Shown here one piece after another: positions 17,614 through 26,501 of a stretch of 64,000 bases of DNA (position 1 is the stretch's first letter; each line of letters begins with the position of its first letter). The notes beneath the pieces are model-generated. The model did not search any database. It saw only the letters and a program-made list of their open reading frames with translations, and was not told where the DNA came from. This stretch comes from Chloroflexota bacterium (GTDB taxonomy: Bacteria > Chloroflexota > Anaerolineae > Anaerolineales > Anaerolineaceae): NCBI GenBank assembly GCA_029265085.1, contig JAJUJY010000002.1, positions 21,324-85,323 on the forward strand, written 5' to 3'. A program made the translations under genes and the position numbers.

Positions 17614-19278
17614 ATGCTTACAGTTCAAAATATCAAGAAATCATTTGGGATTGATCCCGTTTTATCAGATATCTCGTTCACGTTAAATCCAGGCGAGCGG
17701 ATGGGGCTGGTTGGCACCAACGGCTGCGGCAAAACGACCTTGCTGCGTATTCTGTCTGGCCTGGAAAAAGCGGATGGCGGCGTAGTTCGTTTCTCTCCAG
17801 CCGCAGTACGGGTTGGCTATCTCCCCCAGGGATTGGCCTTCCAGGCGGAAGACACGTTAGAAACCTTTTTGCACCGCATGGAAGGTGATCTGGAGGGGCT
17901 GTCTGCCCGGTTGGGTGAATTAGCGGTGGAACTGGTGAATCAGCCAGGAAACCGTGTCTTGCAGGATGAATATGACCAGATTCTGGCGCAGTTAGAGGCA
18001 GCATCCGAGGCGGTTGGCCGCGGTCCTGTAATTTTAGCCGGTTTGGGGCTGGACTCCGTCCCGCGTGATTTGCCGGTGCGTGCCTTGAGCGGCGGGCAGA
18101 AAACACGTTTGGCATTGGCCGGGGTGTTGGTTTCTCGTCCGCAGCTGCTGCTGTTGGATGAGCCAACCAATCACCTGGACCTGGAAATGCTCGATTGGCT
18201 GGAGGAATGGCTGGCTCACTTTGATGGAGCGGTACTGGTGGTTTCGCACGACCGCGCTTTTCTGGATGCGGTTGCGACCAACATTTTGGAAATTGATCAC
18301 CTTACGCATACCGGGCGTGTGTACGCGGGCAATTACTCTGCGTTTGTGGAACAAAAGGCTGCTGAACGGGAACGCCAGTGGCAGGCTTACCAGGATCAGC
18401 AGGCAGAAATTGTTCGTTTGCGCGGCGCGGTGGCTGCTATGCGCGACAAGGCTCGTTTCCGCAAGGGCGGCAAAGCCGATCCGGCCAACACAGACGGCTT
18501 CTCGGTGGGCTTTTTTGCAAATCGCTCAAAAGAGGTGGTACAGAAGGCCAAAAATATCGAGAAGCGCATTGAACGGTTGATGACAGTGGATCGGGTGGAT
18601 AAACCGTCACGTTCATGGGAAATGAAGATGGAATTTGCTGAAACACCTTCCAGCGGGCGGGATGTGTTGGTGTTAGAGCATCTGGACGTTGGGTATGGTG
18701 ATACGGTACTGCTGCGCGACTTGAATCTGACCTTGCGCTTTGGCGCGCGGACAGCCCTGGTAGGCCCGAATGGCTGTGGAAAAACTTCTTTGATTCGCAC
18801 CATTTTGGGACAAAATGATCCGTTGGGCGGGCAGGTTCGCCTGGGCAGCAACGTCCAGGTTGGCTATATGGCACAGGAACAGGAAAATCTGGACCCTGCT
18901 TTCAATGTGTTTGAAACCATCTGCCGGATTGCTTCTTTATCCGAGACGGATGCTCGCGCTTTTCTGTCGTTTTACTTGTTCAAAGGGGACGATGTCTTTA
19001 CACCGGTAGGGTTATTATCTTATGGAGAGCGCGCCCGGCTGACCCTGGCTTGCTTGGTTGCGCAAGGATGTAATTTTCTGGTGCTGGACGAGCCGGTAAA
19101 CCATCTGGATATTCCTTCACGCTCGCGGTTTGAGCATGCCCTGGCAAATTTCCCCGGATCTGTTCTGGCGGTGGTGCATGATCGTTACTTTATCAGTAGT
19201 TTTGCCAGTGAATTGTGGCAGGTTTGCGGCCAGACCATCCAGACAGTTGAACTGGATCTGGCAGGCGTAGGTGCGTAA
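17614..19278 (+). CDS. ABC-F family ATPase (translation/ribosome factor)
   Basis: A 554-residue protein with two ATPase domains and no membrane segments, the mark of ABC-F factors that act on the ribosomal E site. Domain 1 has Walker A GTNGCGKTT near residue 36, signature LSGGQKTR near 160 and Walker B LLLLDEPTNHLDLE near 180; domain 2 has GPNGCGKTS near 385 and LVLDEPVNHLDIPSR near 490, with LSYGERARL replacing LSGGE as signature. The linker (about 245-340) is basic and coiled-coil-like, as in interdomain P-site-reaching arms. Some ABC-F proteins give resistance to macrolides, lincosamides, streptogramins or pleuromutilins; others are housekeeping. The attenuator-like leader favours the antibiotic-responsive type. 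ATG 17614 begins the first beta strand; a GTG at 17542 lies before the terminator and is rejected. Confidence 0.88.
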   Translation: MLTVQNIKKSFGIDPVLSDISFTLNPGERMGLVGTNGCGKTTLLRILSGLEKADGGVVRFSPAAVRVGYLPQGLAFQAEDTLETFLHRMEGDLEGLSARLGELAVELVNQPGNRVLQDEYDQILAQLEAASEAVGRGPVILAGLGLDSVPRDLPVRALSGGQKTRLALAGVLVSRPQLLLLDEPTNHLDLEMLDWLEEWLAHFDGAVLVVSHDRAFLDAVATNILEIDHLTHTGRVYAGNYSAFVEQKAAERERQWQAYQDQQAEIVRLRGAVAAMRDKARFRKGGKADPANTDGFSVGFFANRSKEVVQKAKNIEKRIERLMTVDRVDKPSRSWEMKMEFAETPSSGRDVLVLEHLDVGYGDTVLLRDLNLTLRFGARTALVGPNGCGKTSLIRTILGQNDPLGGQVRLGSNVQVGYMAQEQENLDPAFNVFETICRIASLSETDARAFLSFYLFKGDDVFTPVGLLSYGERARLTLACLVAQGCNFLVLDEPVNHLDIPSRSRFEHALANFPGSVLAVVHDRYFISSFASELWQVCGQTIQTVELDLAGVGA

Positions 19279-19294
19279 ATCACGCTGCCAAAAA

Positions 19295-19325
19295 TTGAGC
19301 AAACCCGTTTTGGCTGGTGTAGAAT
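19295..19325 (+). promoter_or_regulatory. Possible promoter of M24 peptidase gene
   Basis: TTGAGC at 19295-19300 and TAGAAT at 19320-19325 are 19 bp apart, slightly long, about 60 bases before the peptidase start. Confidence 0.35.
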
Positions 19326-19386
19326 GAATTCAGGTGGCATGACCAAAGTTTATTGCCGCCTGATTCCTGATTTGGAGATAAATTCC

Positions 19387-20574
19387 ATGCCTACTCTGGT
19401 TGAAGAAAAAGTATTGCAGGCTGTCAACATCCTGGAAGAAAAAGGGATCGACCTGTGGTTGACCTTTGTGCGCGAGACATCCAATATGAGCGACCCGGTA
19501 CTGCCCATCATCTACGGCGATTTAAGCCTGACCTGGCACAGTGCGCTGCTCATCGCGCGCAGCGGGGAACGGATTGCCATTGTTGGCCGGTTTGAAGAGG
19601 AGGCAGCGCGAGGCGTGGGGGCATATCCCACCGTTTTGCCCTACGATCAATCCATTAAACCTGTTTTATTGGAGGTGATCCAGCGATTAAAACCTCAAAA
19701 GATTGCTATCAACACCTCAACCAACGATGTGCTGGCAGATGGTCTGTCACATGGCATGTACCAGACCTTGTGCGGATATTTGGAAGATACGCCGTATCTT
19801 GAACGCCTTGTACCGGCTGAACCGGTCATTGCTGCGTTAAATGGGCGCAAGACCTCAGTGGAAATCGACCGAATTCGTGCAGCCGTATTGGAAACCGAGG
19901 AAATTTACCAGCAGACGTTTGCTTTTGCGCGGCCAGGAATGACCGAAGAACAGATTGCCCAGTTCATGCACGACCAGTTGTCCACTCGCGGACTGGAGGC
20001 GGCCTGGAGTTATGATGGGTGCCCTGCGGTGAATGCGGGACCGGACTCGCCGGTAGGGCATGGAATTCCTGGCAAACTGGTCTGGCAGCCTGGACAGGTA
20101 CTCCACATTGATTTTGGAATCAAAAAAAATGGCTATTGTTCCGATATTCAACGGGTAGCCTATGCGTTAAAGGCGGGTGAACAATCTGCACCGGCGGCAG
20201 TACAGCACGGGTTTGAGACAATTTTGCGTTCGATTCACACGGCAGCCGAGGCAATGCGCCCGGGTATGTTGGGCAGGGAAGTGGATGCATTGGCACGCGG
20301 TGTAGTGACCACAGCCGGTTACCCGGAATATAAATATGCTACCGGCCACCAATTGGGGCGGCGCGCTCATGATGGCGGGGGCATTTTGGGACCGCTTTGG
20401 GAGCGCTACGGCGATACGCCCAATCGTCCTTTAGAGATTGGGCAGGTCTATACCATTGAACCGGGCTTGATGGTGCCGGGGTATGGTTATATCGGGTTGG
20501 AGGAAGATGTGCTTGTGACGGCAGACGGCGTAGTGTATTTGGGATCGCCGCAAACAGAATTGATTCTGGTTTAA
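19387..20574 (+). CDS. M24 family metallopeptidase (Xaa-Pro peptidase-like)
   Basis: A 395-residue protein. The C-terminal two thirds form the pita-bread fold of aminopeptidase P and prolidase: metal ligands are in HIDFGIKKNGYCSDIQRVAY (two Asp), GHQLGRRAHDGG (His), TIEPGLMVPG (Glu) and GLEEDVLVT (Glu), in the right order for a dinuclear Mn/Co/Zn site. The N-terminal creatinase-like domain covers about residues 1-140. The expected role is removal of N-terminal residues before proline, or dipeptide cleavage, in the cytoplasm. ATG 19387 was chosen because GGAG lies 8-9 bases upstream; an in-frame ATG at 19324 would add 21 residues with no ribosome-binding site. Confidence 0.88.
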   Translation: MPTLVEEKVLQAVNILEEKGIDLWLTFVRETSNMSDPVLPIIYGDLSLTWHSALLIARSGERIAIVGRFEEEAARGVGAYPTVLPYDQSIKPVLLEVIQRLKPQKIAINTSTNDVLADGLSHGMYQTLCGYLEDTPYLERLVPAEPVIAALNGRKTSVEIDRIRAAVLETEEIYQQTFAFARPGMTEEQIAQFMHDQLSTRGLEAAWSYDGCPAVNAGPDSPVGHGIPGKLVWQPGQVLHIDFGIKKNGYCSDIQRVAYALKAGEQSAPAAVQHGFETILRSIHTAAEAMRPGMLGREVDALARGVVTTAGYPEYKYATGHQLGRRAHDGGGILGPLWERYGDTPNRPLEIGQVYTIEPGLMVPGYGYIGLEEDVLVTADGVVYLGSPQTELILV

Positions 20575-20599
20575 CGACTTGCCCTAGTAAATATCGGGT

Positions 20600-20628
20600 T
20601 TGACAGACACTTTTCGTTGTTGTAGACT
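20600..20628 (+). promoter_or_regulatory. Promoter of GT4 glycosyltransferase gene
   Basis: Consensus TTGACA at 20600-20605 and TAGACT at 20623-20628 with 17-bp spacing, 57 bases upstream of the start codon. Confidence 0.65.
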
Positions 20629-20684
20629 AAATCAATCTTGTTTTCTCAGTAAACTATTGGAATTGTTTTTCGTTGGGGAGGGGT

Positions 20685-21926
20685 ATGATGCATAAAAAAA
20701 TAGCGATCTTGCATACTTCTGCTCCACCGGTTGTGGGTGGCGTGGAGACCACCATCCAGGCCCATGCCTGGCAGCTTCATCATGCCGGTTTTCCTCTGGT
20801 TGTCATTACCGGAACCGGCGACCCGGCGGAATTTCCACAGAGCGCAGAATTTTTTCGCATCGATGAGCTGGACCCTCAACATCCGGAAATTCAAAAAGCG
20901 CACCAGCTTTTAAACCAGGGGCATGTTCCAGCCGATTTCACAGTGTTGGTTGAACGGATTGCCAATGCATTAGAGCGCATTCTGGCAGATTGCGATCATG
21001 TGATGGTTCACAATGCTTTTACTCAAGCGGTCAATTTACCCTTAACCGCTGCATTACACAGCCTGATTGCGCGTGGAAAAATCTGCCATGTGATTGCCTG
21101 GTGTCATGACCTGGCCTGGAGCCGGGCGGATCAGCACAGCTCGCTTTTTCATGCGTATCCCTGGAATTTATTAAAAACCTACCGGCGCGAAGTGACCTAT
21201 GTAGCCATTTCATTGCAGCGCCAGCGTGAATTTTGTGAAGTGTTTGAAACAACTCTGGAAAATGTGAAAGTTATTTATGAAGGGGTTGATCCGGTGGTGC
21301 TCTATGGCCTTTCTGCGGAAGGGGCGGCATTACTGGAGCGCTTGCAGGTTTTCGATAGCGACCTGATTTTGCTGATGCCGGTACGCATCACGCCTGATAA
21401 GAATATCGAATATGCCATTGAGGTAGTTGCCTGGCTAAAATCGCTAGAAATTCGTCCGAAGTTGATTTTAACCGGCCCGCCAGACCAGCATGATGCAAAA
21501 TGGATGGCGTATTATCAGGAATTGCTCCGGCTGCGCGCGCAAATGCGGGTTGAAAATGAAATTCGCTTTGTATATGAGTCGGGCATTACGGCAGAGCCGT
21601 ATCGTATTCCCCGCTCGGTGGTGGCGGAGCTGTTTCGTGTGTGCGATATAATGTTCATGCCCAGCCACCAAGAAGGGTTTGGATTACCGGTGTTGGAGGC
21701 GGGGTTGGCAGGCATCCCGGTGGTCAGCACACCGGTTCCAGCCGCCGTAGAGATTGGCTTTGAAGATATGTTTGTGTTTTCCCTCTCCACAGACCCGGCA
21801 ATCTTAGCGGAACAAATCTTGAATTGGGCGGAAGAAAACCCGGAATACCGCTTGCGCTGCAGGGTGCGGCAAAACTATACCTGGCCAGTCATTTTCCGGC
21901 GCGACATCTTGCCGCTGCTTCAATAA
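20685..21926 (+). CDS. Glycosyltransferase family 4
   Basis: A 413-residue GT-B fold glycosyltransferase. The N-terminus (KKIAILHTSAPPVVGGVETTIQAH) has the GGVE acceptor-side loop, and the C-terminal domain has LMPVRITPDKNIEYAIEVV and the donor-binding EX7E motif in EGFGLPVLEAG followed by IPVVSTPVPA. It should move a sugar from a nucleotide-sugar to a lipid or glycan acceptor in the cytoplasm. The run GGGGAGGGG a few bases upstream supports ATG 20685 or 20688. It has its own promoter and terminator, so it is a single-gene unit; the acceptor is unknown. Confidence 0.85.
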   Translation: MMHKKIAILHTSAPPVVGGVETTIQAHAWQLHHAGFPLVVITGTGDPAEFPQSAEFFRIDELDPQHPEIQKAHQLLNQGHVPADFTVLVERIANALERILADCDHVMVHNAFTQAVNLPLTAALHSLIARGKICHVIAWCHDLAWSRADQHSSLFHAYPWNLLKTYRREVTYVAISLQRQREFCEVFETTLENVKVIYEGVDPVVLYGLSAEGAALLERLQVFDSDLILLMPVRITPDKNIEYAIEVVAWLKSLEIRPKLILTGPPDQHDAKWMAYYQELLRLRAQMRVENEIRFVYESGITAEPYRIPRSVVAELFRVCDIMFMPSHQEGFGLPVLEAGLAGIPVVSTPVPAAVEIGFEDMFVFSLSTDPAILAEQILNWAEENPEYRLRCRVRQNYTWPVIFRRDILPLLQ

Positions 21927-21931
21927 AAAAT

Positions 21932-21963
21932 AAAAATCGCCCTGTTGATGAAGGGCGATTTTT
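21932..21963. terminator. Bidirectional intrinsic terminator
   Basis: A perfect 12-bp stem (21932-21943 with 21952-21963) whose outer pairs are A/T runs, so either strand ends in a U-tract. It separates the convergent glycosyltransferase and HAD phosphatase genes. Confidence 0.85.
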
Positions 21964-21980
21964 GTTGATGGAAACTGAGG

Positions 21981-22742
21981 TTATAGTTCCAGCTCTGCCA
22001 CGGAATTGACGATATATTGCGGCAAATAGGGGAAGTTGTTGACTGTTTCTTTGTTGGTTACGCCGCTTAAGACCAGGATCGTTCCCAGCCCGGATTGCAG
22101 ACCGGCGACCACATCGGTATCCATCCGGTCGCCGACCATGACGGTGTTTTCTGAATGCACGCCAAGATGTTTTAATGCAGCCCGCATCATGAATGGATTG
22201 GGTTTGCCGATAAAGAACGCGGAACGGCCTGTGGCTTTTTCAATCAATGCAGCCATTGCTCCGCAGGCCGGGACAATGCCGTGTTCGGTTGGGCCGGTAT
22301 TATCGGGGTTTGTGGCAATAAAATGAGCGCCGGATGCTACCAGGCGCACTGCCTTGGTGATCTGCTCAATGTTATAGCTTAAAGTTTCGCTCAATACCAC
22401 AAAATCCGGGTCAATATCGGTTTGGATATAGCCAATATCATGCAGGGCAACCATCAGGCCTGTTTCGCCAATGACAAATGCCTTCCCATTCGGTTTTTGG
22501 CTGTTGATAAACCGCGCAGTGGCAAGTGCTGAGGTGAAAATTTCTTCTTTTTGAATGTTGAGGCCAATGCGCTGCAAGCGGTGCGCCAAATCCACCGGGG
22601 TAAACATAGGATTGTTGGTCAGCAGCAGGAATTTTTTTCCCTTGGAGCGCAGCCGTTCAATAAATTGATCCGCGCCAGGGATCAGGGTATTCCCGCTGAC
22701 CAATACACCGTCCATATCAATCAAATAATTGTTGAAGTCCAC
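21981..22742 (-). CDS. HAD-IIA family phosphatase (NagD-like)
   Basis: A 253-residue HAD phosphatase. Motif I is DMDGVLV (residues 9-15, nucleophile and acid Asp), motif II LLTNNP near residue 39, the motif III lysine is in FFIGKPNP near residue 179, and motif IV is [13 protein letters not shown] near residue 204. The cap position matches class IIA (NagD, pyridoxal or p-nitrophenyl phosphatases), which hydrolyse nucleotide or sugar phosphates. The start codon is GTG at 22742 with GGAG 8 bases upstream on the reverse strand. It is divergent from the GT-C-like gene at 22880. Confidence 0.87.
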   Translation of the reverse strand: MDFNNYLIDMDGVLVSGNTLIPGADQFIERLRSKGKKFLLLTNNPMFTPVDLAHRLQRIGLNIQKEEIFTSALATARFINSQKPNGKAFVIGETGLMVALHDIGYIQTDIDPDFVVLSETLSYNIEQITKAVRLVASGAHFIATNPDNTGPTEHGIVPACGAMAALIEKATGRSAFFIGKPNPFMMRAALKHLGVHSENTVMVGDRMDTDVVAGLQSGLGTILVLSGVTNKETVNNFPYLPQYIVNSVAELEL

Positions 22743-22879
22743 ACGAAATCTCCAAATTTAAATCTATGCATTGATTATAGCGTTTCTTTTAAAAAGATTG
22801 TCGAATTTAACAAGACATTAACCCTGCTATAATCAGGTCAGAGGGAAACTTTAATCCGCACCAGGACCGCTGTAAACTG

Positions 22880-24955
22880 ATGAAAACATTGCAAAAAATT
22901 CATTTTCCTGCCTGGACCGTTCCGATTGTTTTGTTTGTGATCTGCGGAATCGCATATTTGCCATTTGTACGCCAGATGGGCTATTATTGGGATGATTGGT
23001 CTGAGGCTTTCATCATACGCTTGTTTAACGGGGCAGAATTTTGGCGATTCTGGGGCTTTACCAACCGTCCGTCAGGCGGATGGACATTTAGTATTTTGGG
23101 ACCGCTGTTAGGACCCAATCCGTTGGTCTGGCAAGTTTTTGCGGTCTTACAGCGGTGGTTAACGGCCGTGTTGTTTTGGGGATTGATCCGGGTGGTTTGG
23201 CCGGCTGCCAGGCGGCCTGCCCTGGTCGCGGCAATGATCTTTGCCGTCTATCCCGTATTTACGCAAACACCTATCGCAATGACCTATCATATGCATTGGG
23301 CGGCATACAGCCTGTATATTGGATCTTTGTTAGCGATGGTGTTGGCTGTGCGCCAGCCCTCAAGGGGATGGGTGTGGTGGCCAATATCAATTCTGGCAAT
23401 GATTGGTCACCTGGCTGTGCTTGAATATTTCGCCGGCGCAGAACTCTTTCGGCCTGTGCTGCTTTGGCTGGTTCTTTCAGACCGGCAAGAACGGTTGTGG
23501 AGGCGCATCCAGCATACTGCCCAATATTGGCTGCCGTTTGGAATAATTTTGGCGGCTTTTGTCATTTGGCGTGTTTTCTTCCAGCCTCAGGTGGAAAATG
23601 ACCCCAACCAGCTTCTGCTGATCAAAGAATTGGTTGGACAACCAATGGCCGGATTAAAACACCTTGCCACAATGTTGGATCGTGATTTGATCTTCATCCT
23701 GGCATCCAGTTGGTTTGCCGGGTTGTCACCGGAACTGGTAAACCTGGACAGGCCCTTTATTGTGCTGGTTTGGGTGCTGGTGTTGGTTTGTGCTGCGGCA
23801 GCGGCTTTGTATCTGCTGGGCAGCAAAACCGATGTGGAAGAACCATGCCGGCGCAACGGTTTCCAAGACCCCCGGCATTGGATCTGGATTGGTTTGCTGC
23901 AGATTCTTGCGGCGGGCGCTACAATCTGGGTGACTGGCAGAATGGGTTCTGACGGCGGCCTCCAAACGCGCTTTGTGATGAGTACGATGTTGGGTGCCAG
24001 TCTGTTTTGGGCTGGTTTGTGGGAGTGGATTACGCCCCGCTGGCTGCCAAAAGCCGTGCTGGTTGGCTTGATGGTTGGCCTGGCTGCCGGAATTCATCTG
24101 CGTGATGCCGATCCATATCGTCAATCCTGGGAAGAACAACTGGATTATTCGTGGCAATTGTACTGGCGCGCACCGGCCATTCAGCCGCAAACGGCGATTT
24201 TTTCCGATGAGTTTATCTTCCCGTATGCACGGCGGTCTTTTGCGCTGAATCTGTTGTATTTGCAGCCGCAAAACGGCAGCCGCGAGATGCCCTACTGGCA
24301 TTATTTATTGCGTACCAACAATCCGAATGTACCCCCGGCATTGTTTGCTGCAAATGAGCCGCTCAGCGCCTCTTTTCGCGGCTTTACCTTCCAGGGTAAC
24401 AGCCAGGACAGCCTGGTAATTTTGTTTGATCCGCAAAAGACCACCCATTGCCTGTGGGTGCTTGATCCGCAAGATGTGGATTTGCCGTATTTTAGCGATG
24501 CGGCGCGACAAATGGTGCCGCTTTCTAATCCGCAGCGAATATCTGCACAGCCAGCGCGCGCCGATGTGCCCCCGCAGGAGATTTTTGGCAAGCCGCCGCA
24601 GAAAAATTGGTGCTGGTACTTCGAAAAGGCGGACCTGGCTGTTCAACAGGAAAACTGGGCGGAGGCAGCCGCGCTCGGTGATCAGGCACTTGCCGAGGGG
24701 TATTCGCCGGAGCGCTCTGCTTCGGATGTGCCTTATGAATGGCTGCCTTTTATCAACGGTTTTGCGTATGTGGGACGCTGGCAGGATGCCCTGGATTTAA
24801 CTTTACGAAGTTATCAGGTTGATCCTGCATACCAGCCGGTTTTCTGCCGCGCATGGCATGATTTGAGCTTGCAAACCCCTGCGGAAGAGCGGCCGAATGA
24901 TATCCTTCGGGAAGGAATGGCCGCCATGAACTGTCCAGGGGAAAGGATGCCGTAG
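22880..24955 (+). CDS. Polytopic GT-C-like membrane protein
   Basis: A 691-residue protein with about ten membrane helices in the first 420 residues and a soluble C-terminal part of about 270 residues. YYWDDW at residues 35-40, in the first extracytoplasmic loop, is typical of the acidic catalytic motif of GT-C lipid-linked-sugar glycosyltransferases, and the layout of one helix, acidic loop, then many helices fits that fold. The C-terminal part has a TPR-like helical stretch (WAEAAALGDQALAEGYSPE and WQDALDLTLRSYQVDPAYQP). It probably transfers sugar from a polyprenyl-phosphate donor outside the membrane; acceptor unknown. A TATAAT at 22828-22833 may be its -10 element. Confidence 0.6.
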   Translation: MKTLQKIHFPAWTVPIVLFVICGIAYLPFVRQMGYYWDDWSEAFIIRLFNGAEFWRFWGFTNRPSGGWTFSILGPLLGPNPLVWQVFAVLQRWLTAVLFWGLIRVVWPAARRPALVAAMIFAVYPVFTQTPIAMTYHMHWAAYSLYIGSLLAMVLAVRQPSRGWVWWPISILAMIGHLAVLEYFAGAELFRPVLLWLVLSDRQERLWRRIQHTAQYWLPFGIILAAFVIWRVFFQPQVENDPNQLLLIKELVGQPMAGLKHLATMLDRDLIFILASSWFAGLSPELVNLDRPFIVLVWVLVLVCAAAAALYLLGSKTDVEEPCRRNGFQDPRHWIWIGLLQILAAGATIWVTGRMGSDGGLQTRFVMSTMLGASLFWAGLWEWITPRWLPKAVLVGLMVGLAAGIHLRDADPYRQSWEEQLDYSWQLYWRAPAIQPQTAIFSDEFIFPYARRSFALNLLYLQPQNGSREMPYWHYLLRTNNPNVPPALFAANEPLSASFRGFTFQGNSQDSLVILFDPQKTTHCLWVLDPQDVDLPYFSDAARQMVPLSNPQRISAQPARADVPPQEIFGKPPQKNWCWYFEKADLAVQQENWAEAAALGDQALAEGYSPERSASDVPYEWLPFINGFAYVGRWQDALDLTLRSYQVDPAYQPVFCRAWHDLSLQTPAEERPNDILREGMAAMNCPGERMP

Positions 24956-24971
24956 CAATATTTAAAAGCCA

Positions 24972-24998
24972 CATCCCCGGCCGACCGGCCCGGGGATG
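24972..24998 (+). terminator. Hairpin after GT-C-like gene
   Basis: CATCCCCGG at 24972-24980 pairs with CCGGGGATG at 24990-24998, followed by CTTCTTAA. The T-tract is weak, but the location just after the stop codon fits a terminator. Confidence 0.5.
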
Positions 24999-25011
24999 CT
25001 TCTTAAGTCCA

Positions 25012-25040
25012 GAGAGCTGAAGACGCCGACTTCAGCTCTC
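25012..25040 (+). repeat. Perfect 11-bp hairpin before a small ORF
   Basis: GAGAGCTGAAG at 25012-25022 pairs perfectly with CTTCAGCTCTC at 25030-25040. It ends 5 bases before a GGGAGGAG ribosome-binding site, so it could be a 5' stabilising structure or a regulatory stem. Confidence 0.5.
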
Positions 25041-25061
25041 ATCAGGGAGGAGAAATTTACC

Positions 25062-25124
25062 ATGAACAATCATGATTATAGGATATCTGGATTTCTTCTG
25101 CTTGACGGTTTCCTGACGCTATAA
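25062..25124 (+). CDS. Possible 20-residue small protein or leader peptide
   Basis: An ATG-to-TAA ORF of 20 codons with an excellent ribosome-binding site (GGGAGGAG, 8-9 bases upstream) and an 11-bp hairpin just before that. The peptide starts MNNHDYRISG and has a hydrophobic C-terminal half rich in Leu and Phe. It lies 111 bp before the GTPase gene on the same strand. No terminator resembling an attenuator is seen between the two, so a leader role is not demonstrated. It may be a genuine tiny membrane-active peptide or a chance ORF with a good ribosome-binding site. Confidence 0.4.
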   Translation: MNNHDYRISGFLLLDGFLTL

Positions 25125-25235
25125 CTACGATTTGCGGCATTTTTCAGGCCGCCTGGTTTCGTTATTCCCATATTTCTATGTTAGGATTATTGATACACTG
25201 GATCATCGTTTTTAGACCATGAAATGGAGAATGAG

Positions 25236-26501
25236 ATGGCGGCTATTGATCCTTTATTGAAAAAATTGCCTCCTGAAACCCAGGATGTATTCCGCATGGT
25301 TTGGGATGCCTTGTCTCCAGGCGAAAAATCTACTCTGGAGTCGATGCTGAGTGGTTTACCAGTGGATACCAACCTGTTCCGCATGTTAATGCGGCTTTCA
25401 ACGGTGCAGCTCAAGCAGGCTTTTGGTCAAAAACAACAGGTGGCGATTGTTGGGCCAACCAATGTGGGCAAATCGACCCTGTATAACCAGTTTGTTCAGC
25501 GAAAAGAAGATACTGCTGCGGTCAGTGCGCTGCCTGGTACCACGCGGATTAACCAATTGGCGGATGCCGGGCTGTTTGCGATTGTTGACACCCCGGGTGC
25601 GGATGCGGTGGGTGAGGTTGGCGAACGGGAACAGCAAGAAGCGCTTTCTGCTGCGCAGAAGGCTGATTTCTTAATTATTGTTTTTGATGCCATCCAAGGG
25701 GTGAAGCAGACTGAATTGGAATTGTTTCACCAGTTAACTGCGCTGAAAAAACCGTATGTGGTTGTGGTCAACAAAGTTGATTTGGTGCGCAAAGAGTCCA
25801 GGGTTATCCTGGAAAAAGCGGCACTCAGCCTGGGCCTGTCTGCGGAACAGGTGATCCCTGTGGTAGCCAAGACGGGCGAGAATCTGCCCCAGGTGGTGAC
25901 GGCCATCGCGATGACCGAGCCGCAAATTGTGGCTGCCTTAGGGCGCGGTTTGCCGCAGTATCGTTGGAAACTGGCCTGGCGGTCCATCGTCAGTGCAGCC
26001 TCCATTGCGGCGGTAATTGCCCTGACCCCCTTACCGATTATCGATTTTGCCCCGTTGTTGATTACGCAGTCCGTGATGGTGTTGGGAATTGCGCGGATTT
26101 ACAATTATAAAATCACGCTTGAACGAGCGCGAGAGTTGATAGCAACGTTTGGGTTGGGTTTATTGGGGCGGACGCTTTTTGCGGAATTGAGTAAGCTGGG
26201 CGGCCTGCCTGGGTGGGTGTTGGCGGCAGCGATCGCTTCCTCCATGACGGTAGTGACGGGGTATGCCTCGGTGGTCTGGTTTGAACGAGGGGAACGGCTC
26301 TCAACCGATACGCTTAAGAAGATGACCCAGGCGACAACAGAATATTTTTTGGGAATACTTAAAGGGCTAGGAAAACGAAAACCCGGTAAACAAACCTTGC
26401 AGGAACATATCGCGGAAGCATTAGAGCAGTCTGTGTATGCAGAAGGGCGGGAGCTTTTCGATGAGCAGGCCAAAGATCAATCTGCAAAATCTGACCAATA
26501 G
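25236..26501 (+). CDS. Era-like GTPase with C-terminal membrane domain (DUF697-like)
   Basis: A 421-residue protein. The GTPase core lies at residues about 65-230: G1 GPTNVGKST, G2 region TTRINQ, G3 DTPGAD, G4 NKVD. Residues 240-370 contain hydrophobic helices (AASIAAVIALTPLPIIDFAPLLITQ) resembling the DUF697 membrane domain seen in GTPases of the YcjX/YeeP-type group. The N-terminal 60 residues are helical. It is probably a membrane-associated GTPase, with role unknown. ATG 25236 has GGAG 6 bases upstream, whereas the in-frame ATG at 25224 lies inside that sequence. The acyltransferase start overlaps its 3' end, so the pair is translationally coupled. Confidence 0.8.
   Translation: MAAIDPLLKKLPPETQDVFRMVWDALSPGEKSTLESMLSGLPVDTNLFRMLMRLSTVQLKQAFGQKQQVAIVGPTNVGKSTLYNQFVQRKEDTAAVSALPGTTRINQLADAGLFAIVDTPGADAVGEVGEREQQEALSAAQKADFLIIVFDAIQGVKQTELELFHQLTALKKPYVVVVNKVDLVRKESRVILEKAALSLGLSAEQVIPVVAKTGENLPQVVTAIAMTEPQIVAALGRGLPQYRWKLAWRSIVSAASIAAVIALTPLPIIDFAPLLITQSVMVLGIARIYNYKITLERARELIATFGLGLLGRTLFAELSKLGGLPGWVLAAAIASSMTVVTGYASVVWFERGERLSTDTLKKMTQATTEYFLGILKGLGKRKPGKQTLQEHIAEALEQSVYAEGRELFDEQAKDQSAKSDQ

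Noticed and set aside
17542..17614. Upstream GTG start for the ABC-F gene at 17614
   Set aside because: It would be upstream of the intrinsic terminator and add sequence unrelated to ABC-F starts.
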